Shown here piece after piece: positions 20,189 to 31,317 of a stretch of DNA of 64,000 nt. How positions within the stretch are numbered: position 1 is the first letter of the stretch; the number at the start of each line of letters is the position of its first letter. The stretch lies in contig NZ_JWLI01000016.1 of the NCBI RefSeq assembly GCF_000813965.1, forward strand, positions 186,001-250,000. The letters are read 5' to 3'. The position numbers and the translations under genes were made by a program. Below the pieces are notes generated by a model. That model was not told the DNA's origin. It did no database searches and was given only the letters and a program-made list of their open reading frames with translations. The DNA comes from Leisingera sp. ANG-M7. Its GTDB lineage: Bacteria; Pseudomonadota; Alphaproteobacteria; Rhodobacterales; Rhodobacteraceae.

Positions 20189-21250
20189 TCAGGCTGCCTC
20201 ATGCCCCAGAATCGCCGCCTCCGTGGCGCTGAGGTTACGGCGCGCATGGGCGCCATAGGCCAGCGGATCGTGCTCCAGCTCCGGCTGCAGGTGGAACAGG
20301 CGTTCCCGGTCAGGCTGGCTGAGTGCAGTCAGCGATGTGTTGCAGGGATGGAAGCTCTCTGTTTCCACCCCGTTGGCCCAGAGCACCTGGTGATTGGCCA
20401 GCATCAGGTGAATGTAGGTGACTTCTCGCACGGAGGTGTCGGGCTGGATGGTGGAGCCATTGACCAGATCACCGGCAGCAACCAGTACCTCGGGCGTGTT
20501 GAACAGTGTCCGCACTCCGGCACCGCGCAGAAGCATCCGGTGATCAGGGGACACCAGAAGTTCCCGCTCCGGCCGGTCAATGCCCAAGGCCCCCGCCTGA
20601 ATGCGGACTGGCCGCAACTGCGGCATGACGTACAGCCGTGCGCCGCTGATCCGGCGGGAACCGATCCAGAGGATTTCCTGCACGCCATTGTCCCGGGTCT
20701 GAACCTTGCCGCCTTCGCGCAGCTGCTCCACCGGCTGCGGCCCGTCAGGGGTTGCAATCCGCGTGCCAGGAGTAAAGCAGATGACCCCGGCTTCGCCGCC
20801 TGGGCGGGCTGTCCCGGCGGTGCCAAGCACGTGGTGCACGACCCACAGGTCGGTTCCGCGTGGCGGCAGCTGATCGACAAACATCAACAGCGGGTTCTGG
20901 TCCGGCCCTGCCTCAATTAGCGTTGCCGTAAAGCTTTGCACTCCATTGGTGACGACAAACCAGCTGTCCATCAGCGGCTCGTCAATTTCAACCGCATCGA
21001 CATCGGTCCGGTTCTGCACCGCAGCCCCAACCAGCCTGCGCACAGAACGTGCCGCCCGGCGGCGCAACTCTGCCTCGCCGTTTGCCCCACCCAGCCGCAA
21101 CAGCCCTGCAGGCCCATCCACCTGCACGGCATCTCCGTGCCAGGACCACGCCGCCCCCGCATCAAGTGCGTCCTTGGGAGCAGCCGGGAGGCCGTCGATC
21201 TCAGTTTGCGACCAGGAAATAACAAACGTGCCACGAAAGCCCGTTTTCAT
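20189..21250 (-). CDS. Hint (Hedgehog/intein-like) domain protein
   Basis: The 353-aa product has an N-terminal region of about 155 residues of unknown fold, then a Hint domain beginning at Cys158 (CFTPGTRIATPDG). Typical blocks follow: VQEILWIGSR, LLVSPDHRMLL and HLMLANHQVLWANGVETESF. Hint proteins of this type are abundant in roseobacters. The Cys at the domain start could drive N-S acyl shift and self-cleavage, but no C-extein splice junction is seen. There is no signal peptide. Its role is unknown. Confidence 0.85.
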   Translation of the reverse strand: MKTGFRGTFVISWSQTEIDGLPAAPKDALDAGAAWSWHGDAVQVDGPAGLLRLGGANGEAELRRRAARSVRRLVGAAVQNRTDVDAVEIDEPLMDSWFVVTNGVQSFTATLIEAGPDQNPLLMFVDQLPPRGTDLWVVHHVLGTAGTARPGGEAGVICFTPGTRIATPDGPQPVEQLREGGKVQTRDNGVQEILWIGSRRISGARLYVMPQLRPVRIQAGALGIDRPERELLVSPDHRMLLRGAGVRTLFNTPEVLVAAGDLVNGSTIQPDTSVREVTYIHLMLANHQVLWANGVETESFHPCNTSLTALSQPDRERLFHLQPELEHDPLAYGAHARRNLSATEAAILGHEAA

Positions 21251-21443
21251 CTGCCTGTATGCCTGCTTCGTCTTTTATTAACGGTACGTTAACAATGTGA
21301 CGCGCCACTGGAAACAGTGAGCCGTTAAAATGCCTGTGAGCGTGCCCAATGCGCACCATTTCTGGGGCATCTGGTCCTGATGCGTCCGCCTTGCCACGGA
21401 GGCAGGCGGCCAGCTGTTCACCACAACGGGCCCCTGCCCCGCT

Positions 21444-22361
21444 TCAGCTCATTGGAGCATAGCTGGCCCGCAGGCCGTCCGCAGCCTGGCGGACCACTTC
21501 AGCCACCTGCATCAGCTGCCGTGCCAGCGGGTTGCTGCGGCGCCAGATCATGCCAATGGTGCGCGAGGGCTGCGGATCACGGAAGCGGGAAACTGACACC
21601 ACGGCAGACCGGGTTTCCACTGGCACCGCCATTTCCGGGATCAGCGTCACGCCTATTCCGGCGCTGACCATTTGCACCAGTGTCGACAAAGAACTGCCGT
21701 CCAGCAGTTCCCGCGGGGCGGCGGACTGCATATTGCAGAAGGAAAGCGCCTGATCGCGGAAGCAATGCCCCTCCTCCAGAAGCAGGAGGCGCATTTCGCG
21801 CAGGCCATCCGGGCCAGGAGCAGGGGTGCCCGCATCCTCGCCAGGGCGCACAAGGACGAAGTCCTCGGAGAACAGCGGCACCTCTTCATAGGATGGCTCA
21901 GAAACCGGCAGTGCGACGATGGCCGTGTCCAGCCGCCCCTCCCCCAATTCCTCCAGCAGCTTGGGCGTCACCGTTTCGCGAACGCGAATGTCGGCCTCGG
22001 GGTACTGACGAGTGAGCGTGCCCACGATGGAGGGCAGCAGATAGGGGGCAATGGTGGGAATCACCCCGATACGCAGCCGCCCTGCCAGCCCGTCACGCGA
22101 GGCCCGGGCCAGCTCGCCCAGCTCATCCACCGAGCGCAGGATGCCGCGCACACGGGCGGCCAGATCCTCGCCCAGGCTGGTGAGCCGCACCTGCCGGGCG
22201 CCGCGTTCCACCAGCTGCACCCCCAGTGCCTCCTCCAACTCTTTGATCTGAACAGACAAAGCCGGCTGAGAAACCGCGCAGGCATCGGCCGCGCGTCCGA
22301 AATGGCGATGCAGGGCCAGCGCCTCGAAGTAGCGCATCTGGCGAAGGGTCACGTTTATCAT
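21444..22361 (-). CDS. oxyR: OxyR-type LysR hydrogen peroxide sensor
   Basis: The 305-aa product has an LTTR winged HTH (about 1-60, FGRAADACAVSQPALSVQI) and an effector domain with Cys200 and Cys209 in EEGHCFRDQALSFC. This spacing matches the peroxide-reactive cysteine pair of OxyR. It is divergent from katG with about 210 bp between starts, the usual OxyR arrangement, so direct activation of katG is likely. The start ATG has no obvious ribosome site, but the N-terminus aligns with OxyR proteins. Confidence 0.93.
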   Translation of the reverse strand: MINVTLRQMRYFEALALHRHFGRAADACAVSQPALSVQIKELEEALGVQLVERGARQVRLTSLGEDLAARVRGILRSVDELGELARASRDGLAGRLRIGVIPTIAPYLLPSIVGTLTRQYPEADIRVRETVTPKLLEELGEGRLDTAIVALPVSEPSYEEVPLFSEDFVLVRPGEDAGTPAPGPDGLREMRLLLLEEGHCFRDQALSFCNMQSAAPRELLDGSSLSTLVQMVSAGIGVTLIPEMAVPVETRSAVVSVSRFRDPQPSRTIGMIWRRSNPLARQLMQVAEVVRQAADGLRASYAPMS

Positions 22362-22422
22362 AGGAATTGATTATCAGAGCGATGAATAAATGCAACTTAT
22401 CCCAATGGCTTTTCCCTGCTAG

Positions 22423-24771
<2,349 letters not shown>

Positions 24772-24794
24772 ACCGCCACAGGCAAGACATAGAG

Positions 24795-24822
24795 GCGCCC
24801 CGGATATCCGGGGCGCTTTTTT
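24795..24822 (+). terminator. Rho-independent terminator of katG
   Basis: GCGCCCCGGA and TCCGGGGCGC form a near-uninterrupted palindromic stem followed directly by six T residues, 24 bp after the katG stop. Confidence 0.92.
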
Positions 24823-24854
24823 GTGCGCGGTTTTCCAGCCCGCCGCTGCACGGC

Positions 24855-24890
24855 GAAAAAAGAAGCCGAAGGATCTCTCCTCCGGCTTCT
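24855..24890 (-). terminator. Rho-independent terminator of the BCCT operon
   Basis: On the minus strand AGAAGCCG pairs with CGGCTTCT, with a partly paired loop, followed by a TTTTTT tract, about 65 bp beyond the BCCT stop. It faces the katG terminator. Confidence 0.85.
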
Positions 24891-24954
24891 CAACCCCATC
24901 AGGGGTGGTTCGAAAACGGCCGGGCAAACGCGGCAGCGCTGCCCGGTGTTTTGT

Positions 24955-26778
24955 TCATTCGGCCGGAGCCGCAGCCTTTTCACGCTGGCCGTCGCGGAAC
25001 AGCGCCTTGGCCAGTGACACGCACATCAGGCCCATGACCATGGTGAAAGGCAGCGCGCCGATAATCATCGCGCTTTTCAGCGCTTCCATCGGGTCGGCTC
25101 CGCCATTCTGCTTGCCTGCGAACAGCAGGGTGCCGATCACGGCGGTCAGGATCAGGCCCCAAACGATCTTGTGCTTGTTGCCGATGTTCTGGTCGCCGCC
25201 GGACATGATGGTGTTCATCACCAGGATGCCGGAGTCTGCCGAAGTGACCAGGAAGGTCATGATCAGCACAACGCACATGATGGTGATGCCGGAAAGCAGG
25301 CCTCCGTCGATCATGCTCTGAAGGGTCACAAACAGCTTGGCGGTGTTGGAGGCGCCGATGATGGCACCTTCGGCTGCACCGTTCAGTTCCAGGTCGATGG
25401 CAGTGCCGCCCAGGATGGCCATCCAGGCAAAGCAGACCAGTGCCGGAGCGATCACACAACCGAGGATGAACTCACGCACCGAGCGGCCGCGGGAAATGCG
25501 CGCCAGGAACAGGCCCACGAAGGGCGAGAACGCGATCCACCAGGCCCAATAGAAGGTGGTCCAGCCTGCCTGCCAGCCGAACTGGCGCTGCGCCTCACCG
25601 GCTGCGTAGGTTGCTGCCAGAACGTCGTCGGACAGAGCTGCGGCTTCACCTTCCAGGCCGGACTTGAAGCCATCGAAGGAGCCCCAGGCGTTGGTTGCAC
25701 CGCCGCGCAGCGCGTCGGCGTAAGGTGCTGCCTCAGCCGGCAGGGCTGCTGCGAAGTCAGCCGGGGACTGCGGGCCGTAGGCACCGAAGCTGAGCGATGT
25801 GAAGTGCAGGATGTAGTCCACGAAAGCCGAGGCATAGGTGGTCATGGCGAACATGAAGGAGCCGAAGACCACGAAGGTCAGCAGCAGGATCAGCGACAGA
25901 ACCAGGTTCAGGTTCGACAGATACTTCACGCCGCGGCCAACACCGGACACAGCCGAGATGATCGACAGGCCCATGATTGCGAACAGGCCGGCCAGCAGGC
26001 CAACGGTGCCCGGAGCAGGCGCGTCGCCGCTCATGTCCATCATCCATTCCATGCCGGTGATGGCATAGACGCCGTCCACGAACTGCGAGACGCCGAAGCC
26101 GATGGTCACGGAGACACCCAAGATGGTGGCAACAACGCCCAGCACGTCAACGACATGGCCCAGGAAGCCGTTCATGAGCTTGCCGAACAGCGGTGTCAGC
26201 GCGGTGCGGATGGTGAGGGGCATATCACGGGTATAGGCGTAGTAGGCCAGCGACAGGCCGGTCACCACGTAGATCGCCCAGGCATGGAAGCCGTAGTGCA
26301 GGAACGTGTAGCGGAAGCCGGACTGAACGGCCTCTTCGGTGTTGGCAGTCACTTCCTGTGCCAGGACCACCGGGTTGGAGCCCCAGAGGCCCAGCGGTTC
26401 GGCGGTTGCAAAGACCATCAGGCCGACGCCCAATCCGGCGCCGAACATCATCGAGAACCAGGAGAAATCCGAGAACTCCTTGCCTTGGCCCGGTCCCCCC
26501 ATGATCCGCTTACCGGTTTGCGGCAATGCGGCGACCACAAACAGGAAAAAGGCGAAGAAACCGACGATGATGATGTAGAAGGCGTTGAAATCCTCAAGGA
26601 TCCGCCAATTGAGGCTGCCCAGAACGCCCGTGGCGTTTGCCGGCCAGACCAGGGCCCAGAGAACCAGGGCGACCATGATCCCCTTGCTGAGCAAGGCGAT
26701 CTCGACGCTGTGCCCCTTATAGAAGCCCTCGTCGGAGGTCTTGATCTCCAGATCCGTAAAAGGTTGCTTTATTGACAT
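24955..26778 (-). CDS. BCCT family betaine/carnitine/choline transporter
   Basis: The 607-aa protein is a secondary transporter of the inner membrane with about 12 transmembrane helices. The family's aromatic segment FYWAWWIAFSPFVGLFLARIS and the adjacent GRSVREF are intact. BCCT carriers import quaternary ammonium or sulfonium compounds with sodium or protons. The start is ATG 26778 (MSIKQPFTDLEIK) with GGGAGG upstream. It is the last gene of an operon with an Ldh-family oxidoreductase, DUF3726, an unknown protein, an M19-like protein and ALDH. This context suggests uptake for catabolism rather than osmoprotection. Substrate unknown. Confidence 0.93.
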   Translation of the reverse strand: MSIKQPFTDLEIKTSDEGFYKGHSVEIALLSKGIMVALVLWALVWPANATGVLGSLNWRILEDFNAFYIIIVGFFAFFLFVVAALPQTGKRIMGGPGQGKEFSDFSWFSMMFGAGLGVGLMVFATAEPLGLWGSNPVVLAQEVTANTEEAVQSGFRYTFLHYGFHAWAIYVVTGLSLAYYAYTRDMPLTIRTALTPLFGKLMNGFLGHVVDVLGVVATILGVSVTIGFGVSQFVDGVYAITGMEWMMDMSGDAPAPGTVGLLAGLFAIMGLSIISAVSGVGRGVKYLSNLNLVLSLILLLTFVVFGSFMFAMTTYASAFVDYILHFTSLSFGAYGPQSPADFAAALPAEAAPYADALRGGATNAWGSFDGFKSGLEGEAAALSDDVLAATYAAGEAQRQFGWQAGWTTFYWAWWIAFSPFVGLFLARISRGRSVREFILGCVIAPALVCFAWMAILGGTAIDLELNGAAEGAIIGASNTAKLFVTLQSMIDGGLLSGITIMCVVLIMTFLVTSADSGILVMNTIMSGGDQNIGNKHKIVWGLILTAVIGTLLFAGKQNGGADPMEALKSAMIIGALPFTMVMGLMCVSLAKALFRDGQREKAAAPAE

Positions 26779-26802
26779 GCGTTTCCTCCCGTTTCGCACG
26801 TG

Positions 26803-26846
26803 CCGCACCGGGGTGCGGATTGTCCGGCGGTTCGCGCAACCGCCGG
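26803..26846 (-). other. Two intercistronic hairpins between the Ldh and BCCT genes
   Basis: CCGGCGGTT/AACCGCCGG (26824-26846, five-base loop) and CCGCACC/GGTGCGG (26803-26817) lie in the only sizeable gap within the downstream half of the operon. Neither is followed by a T tract. They may stabilise or partially terminate the transcript before the transporter gene. Confidence 0.6.
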
Positions 26847-26855
26847 TATCTGGCG

Positions 26856-27866
26856 TCAGCCCAGCAGGGCTTCGATCCTTGCCAGCGTTGCCACGCTGAC
26901 AGCGACGCCGTCCTGACGGGCCTGCAAGCGTTTTGCCCGCCGCCCGTCTCCGGGCAGATGTGCGCCGTCTTGGCCGCGCACCGCTTCTACGATCCCGGCC
27001 ATTCCGGCACTAAAAGCGTCATTTGCTGTCGCAACCGGGTCGATTACGATGAACATCTGGCCGGTTTTCGGCGGTCCGCCTGCTGTGCCGGAGAACGGCG
27101 AGGCGTTGATGCCCAGCGTGGCACCGGTCAGCGCAGCAGCCATGATTTCGGTCAGCAGCGCCACGCCGACGCCCTTGTAGCCGCCCGAAGGCGCCATTGA
27201 GCCTTTGAGGCCCGCGTCCGGATCGGTGGTCGGGTTGCCGTCGGCATCCAGCGCCCAGCCCAACGGGATCTCCTTGCCTTCCCGGGCGTGCTTCATTACT
27301 TCGCTTTTGGCGATGGTGCTGGCGCTCTGGTCGATCAGCAGCTCCGGCTCGCCATCCGCGCCAGGTACAGCAACGGAGAACGGGTTGGTGCCGACAACCG
27401 GCTTCTTGCCGCCGGAGGGCGCGATTGAGGCCGGCGCGTTGGTGAAGCCCAGCCCCACCAGTCCGGCGCGCGCCAGGCGGGCGGTATGGTAGCCCAGAAC
27501 ACCGCAGTTGTAGCTGTTGCGGATGGCCAGCACCGCAACGCCCTGCTCGCGGGCGGCAGGGATCAGCGCTTCAAAGCCCTGGTCGATGGCGGAATGGGCA
27601 AAACCAGTGGCCGCATCCACTGCAACAACACCGGGACGGGGACGGGTCAGAACCGGAGCCGCCTGCCCGTCCACCTTGCCGCATTGCACATGCTCAGCAT
27701 AGATCGGGATGTAAGCGAGGCCGTGGCTGGCAACGCCGTCCGCCTCGGTGGCCGCGGTGGCAACCGCCAGCGGACGGGCATTGGCCTCGGACGTGCCTGC
27801 GGCCACCAGGGCACGGAAGGCGATATCCTCGATCTCAGCAAGGGTCATGGTTCTGGTTTCGGTCAT
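26856..27866 (-). CDS. Ldh family (malate/L-lactate/ureidoglycolate DH-like) oxidoreductase
   Basis: The 336-aa product belongs to the non-Rossmann NAD(P)H-dependent family that includes YlbC/ComC-type malate and sulfolactate dehydrogenases and delta-1-piperideine-2-carboxylate reductases. The family hallmark around EADGVASHGLAYIP supplies the conserved His, and VVGTNPFSVAVPG and GGYKGVGVALL follow. Its place between DUF3726 and a BCCT carrier suggests reduction of a keto or cyclic imino acid intermediate, but the substrate is not deducible. The start ATG 27866 is preceded by AGAGG. Confidence 0.88.
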   Translation of the reverse strand: MTETRTMTLAEIEDIAFRALVAAGTSEANARPLAVATAATEADGVASHGLAYIPIYAEHVQCGKVDGQAAPVLTRPRPGVVAVDAATGFAHSAIDQGFEALIPAAREQGVAVLAIRNSYNCGVLGYHTARLARAGLVGLGFTNAPASIAPSGGKKPVVGTNPFSVAVPGADGEPELLIDQSASTIAKSEVMKHAREGKEIPLGWALDADGNPTTDPDAGLKGSMAPSGGYKGVGVALLTEIMAAALTGATLGINASPFSGTAGGPPKTGQMFIVIDPVATANDAFSAGMAGIVEAVRGQDGAHLPGDGRRAKRLQARQDGVAVSVATLARIEALLG

Positions 27867-27878
27867 GTCGACGCCTCT

Positions 27879-28508
27879 TCAGTCGTTGTCCGACAACCCG
27901 GCGCCGGCGCCCAGCAGGCGCGACTCCTCGGTGGCCGGAGCGTAGGTTTTATGGGCAAAGCGGTTGAGGACGGCCCAGGCCGCCTCCGCTGGTTCAGCCC
28001 GAGTATGGCTGCGGTTCGGACGGGCAACAGTGCCCTCAGCGCGGACTGTCAGCCTGTCCGCCGCATCCGGCAGTTCGCCTTCGCACTGCAGCTGGAACCC
28101 GTCGGTGACGGCCTGAATGCCCTCCGCCTCGACAGCGATGCAGGCGCCAAGCTGGCGGGCCGCCAGCGCGGCGAATGGCAGGATCATCGCGGGCTGTGTG
28201 ACAGATCCGAGCACCAGCGGTGCCTGCTTAAGACCGGCAGCACAGTCCGACAAGGCTGCGCCGGTTGCCAGCGGACAGAGAGGTGCCCCTGCCTGCCACT
28301 CTCCTTGCAAGCTTTGCGGCGCATGGGCGGACAAGTCCGCGGCATGTCCCGCTTCAAGCAGGCCTGCCAGCACAGCGGAACCGTCCAGCCCCTGCGCAGA
28401 GAGCCAGCGGGTGGCCTTTGCAGCCTCTTCGGCCAGACCCCAGCTGTAGCCAGCGCCGCGGGCGGCGCGTTTGGCGGTGGCTTCGACTTCGTTCAGCGAA
28501 TAGCTCAT
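27879..28508 (-). CDS. DUF3726 domain-containing protein
   Basis: The 209-aa product starts MSYSLNEVEATAKRAARGAG and continues YSWGLAEEAAKATRWL, the recognisable DUF3726 beginning. No catalytic motif or signal peptide is visible. ATG 28508 overlaps the preceding stop by four bases and has GGAGG upstream, implying translational coupling with the 562-aa protein. DUF3726 members typically sit beside Ldh-family oxidoreductases. The function is unknown. Confidence 0.8.
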   Translation of the reverse strand: MSYSLNEVEATAKRAARGAGYSWGLAEEAAKATRWLSAQGLDGSAVLAGLLEAGHAADLSAHAPQSLQGEWQAGAPLCPLATGAALSDCAAGLKQAPLVLGSVTQPAMILPFAALAARQLGACIAVEAEGIQAVTDGFQLQCEGELPDAADRLTVRAEGTVARPNRSHTRAEPAEAAWAVLNRFAHKTYAPATEESRLLGAGAGLSDND

Positions 28509-30193
28509 TGATCTGCCTCCGGATAAACCCACAGGTCGGCATTGGCGGTGGTCAGGTCCTCCGGGTAGGGCGCGCCTGCATACATGCAGATCCGCACCCA
28601 GCGGTCGGAGCGTGGGTCGAAATGCGTCGCCCCGAAAAACGAGAGTTTCGCCCGCAGCATGTCGATTGGCAGCACCCGGTCGCTGATGGTGTTACTGCGG
28701 ATTTCGCCGTAAGGCGCCACCAGGCTCATTTGCGCCCGGCGCACGGTATGGCGGTGTTCCGGGTGGCGCAGCAGGAAGGCTGCGATGGGCTCCTCCGCTT
28801 GCCAATCTGCCAGCGCGGCATGGGCCAAGGCCGCGTCACGGGCCGGGGCCAGCGGCTGCTCATACTCGGCAATCGGCTCATCAAAGCGTTCGCCCATGCG
28901 CGGTTCCAGTTTCTCCTCCGAAACATACCAGGCGCGGGCGATGTTTTCACGGGCAGCCCAATCCAGTTCCAGCGCCCAGCCAAAGCTGTCTTTCAGCAGC
29001 TGCCGCACCTGCGCGACCGGCATTGCACCGTCGATGATGAAAGCATCCTTGTTGGCGTCAGCCATGCAGTCAGACAGCCCGTCCACCAGATCGGCATAGG
29101 GTTCTAGGATCAGCGAGGCCGCCAGCTCCTGCCCCTCCAGGCTCAGCTCTGTCTCGCTCCAGCGGATCAAGCGGTCCCAGGGTTTATCATTGAGCAGATC
29201 ATCTGAGGCGGTCCATGCGGCCAGAGCCTCAAGGTCCCTGTGAAGACTGGCCAGCTTCTCGATCTGAACTGGGTGTTCGGAGCGCCAGCGCGCTGCCGAC
29301 AGCTCACTCCGCCGCAGCATGCGGCGGAAGCAGGCTGCTTCCTCTGCCGTGGCCGTTTCAACCGAGCGCACCCGGGCAATCGCCTCTTCCCGCGCCATGA
29401 TCCAGTTGTTGAACAGCACCGGGTGGTTGACGATGTAGGGCGCCATACCGAGGCCGGTGGAGTTTCCGATACCCAGCCGAAGCGCGGTTTCCGGCGCCAG
29501 CGGCACGGCGTTTTCGCCGCCCTTTGCACGGGCCATGTACTCGACCAGATCGCGGACAAAGACGCGGGTGAGGTAAACCGACAGCATCTCTGCCTGGAAC
29601 GGCGCGTTGAGTTCGGGGCGGTCCGCAATCGCCTCCCGGTCGGCAGCACCCAGCTTGCCGGAGCCGTAGACGGCGGTGGTGCGCATCAAGTAGCCGACGG
29701 CGTCCACCTGCGCGGGATCCGGCTGCTGGCCCTGCGACAAAGCATCGACGAAATGCGCCCACAGGCGCACAGAGCGATTGGCGCGAGAGACAGACAAGGA
29801 TTTCTCGTTGACCCGCCCGGCTTCCTGATAAGGCACGTTCTTAGACAGACGCTCAATGTCAGCATCTGTTGGCACCCCGTCGAACAGGGTAAAGGTCGCA
29901 TCCCAGGCGGTGGCGATCACCCGGTCCGACCGCATCTCCGGCGGCAGATCGTGGGCAAAGGCAATCAAGGAATAGGTCCGCGCAGGGCCGGTGGCGGTAT
30001 AGACCGCCACCCCGACGCCCTTAGCATCGATATCGAACTTGGGGCGCGCAAAGCTCCAGTTTTCCCGGGCCATGCGGCGTGTCAGCACCCGCATGAAGCT
30101 GAGGCGGCACTGATGCAGGGAGCCGAGACGGCTTAGGCGCATCACCCGAGCCGGATCCCGTCGTGATATCGTTGTCTGCGCGGTTGTTTCCAT
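28505..30193 (-). CDS. Unknown 562-aa protein of the betaine-type operon
   Basis: I do not recognise a family. The protein is soluble, rich in Ala, Arg and acidic residues, with no signal peptide and no membrane helix. Conspicuous conserved-looking segments are SRLGSLHQCRLSFMRVLTRR near the N-terminus, SGKLGAADREAIADRPELNA in the middle and SDRWVRICMYAGAPYPEDLT near the C-terminus. It starts three bases after the M19 stop and overlaps DUF3726 by four bases, so it is co-translated with both. A role as an enzyme or subunit in the same catabolic route is inferred from position only. Confidence 0.7.
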   Translation of the reverse strand: METTAQTTISRRDPARVMRLSRLGSLHQCRLSFMRVLTRRMARENWSFARPKFDIDAKGVGVAVYTATGPARTYSLIAFAHDLPPEMRSDRVIATAWDATFTLFDGVPTDADIERLSKNVPYQEAGRVNEKSLSVSRANRSVRLWAHFVDALSQGQQPDPAQVDAVGYLMRTTAVYGSGKLGAADREAIADRPELNAPFQAEMLSVYLTRVFVRDLVEYMARAKGGENAVPLAPETALRLGIGNSTGLGMAPYIVNHPVLFNNWIMAREEAIARVRSVETATAEEAACFRRMLRRSELSAARWRSEHPVQIEKLASLHRDLEALAAWTASDDLLNDKPWDRLIRWSETELSLEGQELAASLILEPYADLVDGLSDCMADANKDAFIIDGAMPVAQVRQLLKDSFGWALELDWAARENIARAWYVSEEKLEPRMGERFDEPIAEYEQPLAPARDAALAHAALADWQAEEPIAAFLLRHPEHRHTVRRAQMSLVAPYGEIRSNTISDRVLPIDMLRAKLSFFGATHFDPRSDRWVRICMYAGAPYPEDLTTANADLWVYPEADQ

Positions 30194-30196
30194 GAC

Positions 30197-31180
30197 CTAT
30201 CCCTTTGGGCCAAAGTTTTCGGCAAAGAACCGGTACCAGTTCCCTCCCATGATGCCGCTGACCTCGTCATCGTTCATGCCCGTCGCGCGAAGGCCTTCTT
30301 CGATATTTCCAAAGTCGCGGTTGTCCTTGAACCAGCTGGGCATTTCCGGGAAACCCGGAGCGGCGGCTGATCCTTCGCCGTAATCGATTTCCTTGGTCCA
30401 GCGACCGACCCGCATCCATTCAACGATGCTGTCGGGCTGATCCTGGCAAAGGTCGGTGCCGATGCCGAGATGTTCTGCCCCGTATTTTTCTGCGGTGCGT
30501 GCAATCATCTCGCAGAAGCTTTGCAGGGTGCAGTCGGACTTGTCCTTCAGGTGGTGCGGATAGACCGAAAAGCCCAGCATGCCGCCGTGGCCGGTGACTG
30601 CGCGTATGACATCATCCTTCTTGTTGCGCAGCGCAGGCGACCATTCATGCGGGTTGGCATGGGTGATGGCGATCGGACGGGTGGAAATCTCCGCCGCCTC
30701 AATGGTGGAGCGGTCGGCGGAATGACTCATATCCACGACCAGGCCGACCCGGTTCATTTCCTTGATCACCTGCTTGCCCATGCGGGTGATCCCCATGTCG
30801 TCTGCCTCGTAGCAGCCGGTCGCCAGCAGAGACTGGTTGTTATAGGTTAGCTGCATGAAACGGGCGCCGAGCGTGTGCAGGATCTCGACCAGGCCGATGT
30901 CGTCCTCCATCGGCGAGGGGTTCTGGAAGCCGAAGAACACCGCGGTACGGCCGGTATCGCGGGCCTTGTCGATGTCCGAGGCCCACTGCCCCTTCATGAT
31001 CAGATCCGGGTACTGCTCGAACCAGCGGTTCCATTTCTCGAAGTTCAGGACCGTCTCGCGGAAGTTCTCGTGATAGGCAATGGTGACATGGATCGCGTCC
31101 ACGTTGCCTTCGCGCAGCTGGCGGAAGATCTTTTCCGACCAGTTGGCATATTGCAGGCAGTCGATACGGTATCCGGTCAT
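30197..31180 (-). CDS. M19 (renal dipeptidase-like) family protein with altered metal site
   Basis: The 327-aa product aligns with membrane dipeptidases over its whole length: LGARFMQLTYNNQSLLATGC, VDMSHSADRST, ITHAN, then LGIGTDL. The N-terminal His-x-Asp metal pair is absent (RIDCLQYANW instead), and the bridging Glu position reads GFQN rather than GVEG. The later histidines in DMSHS and ITHAN remain. It resembles the dipeptidase-like protein encoded beside dimethylglycine and betaine genes in Pseudomonas. A true dipeptidase activity is therefore doubtful. Cytoplasmic, no signal peptide. Confidence 0.82.
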   Translation of the reverse strand: MTGYRIDCLQYANWSEKIFRQLREGNVDAIHVTIAYHENFRETVLNFEKWNRWFEQYPDLIMKGQWASDIDKARDTGRTAVFFGFQNPSPMEDDIGLVEILHTLGARFMQLTYNNQSLLATGCYEADDMGITRMGKQVIKEMNRVGLVVDMSHSADRSTIEAAEISTRPIAITHANPHEWSPALRNKKDDVIRAVTGHGGMLGFSVYPHHLKDKSDCTLQSFCEMIARTAEKYGAEHLGIGTDLCQDQPDSIVEWMRVGRWTKEIDYGEGSAAAPGFPEMPSWFKDNRDFGNIEEGLRATGMNDDEVSGIMGGNWYRFFAENFGPKG

Positions 31181-31231
31181 TCAAGCACCTCGGTTTTATA
31201 AGTCCAGCACCCGGCCCTCAGGCAGCGGGCA

Positions 31232-31274
31232 GGAAGCGCCCGCCGCAGGGGAAACAAGGCGGGCGGGCGCTTCC
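31232..31274 (-). other. Large intercistronic hairpin between ALDH and M19-like genes
   Basis: A perfect 13-base stem (31232-31244 with 31262-31274, GGAAGCGCCCGCC and its complement) with a 17-base loop sits in the 137-bp gap. There is no T tract. It could attenuate transcription or protect the mRNA, separating ALDH expression from the rest of the operon. Confidence 0.6.
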
Positions 31275-31317
31275 GCAAACTGGCATGCCGGGGTCCGGCG
31301 CTGCCACGGTTTCATTC

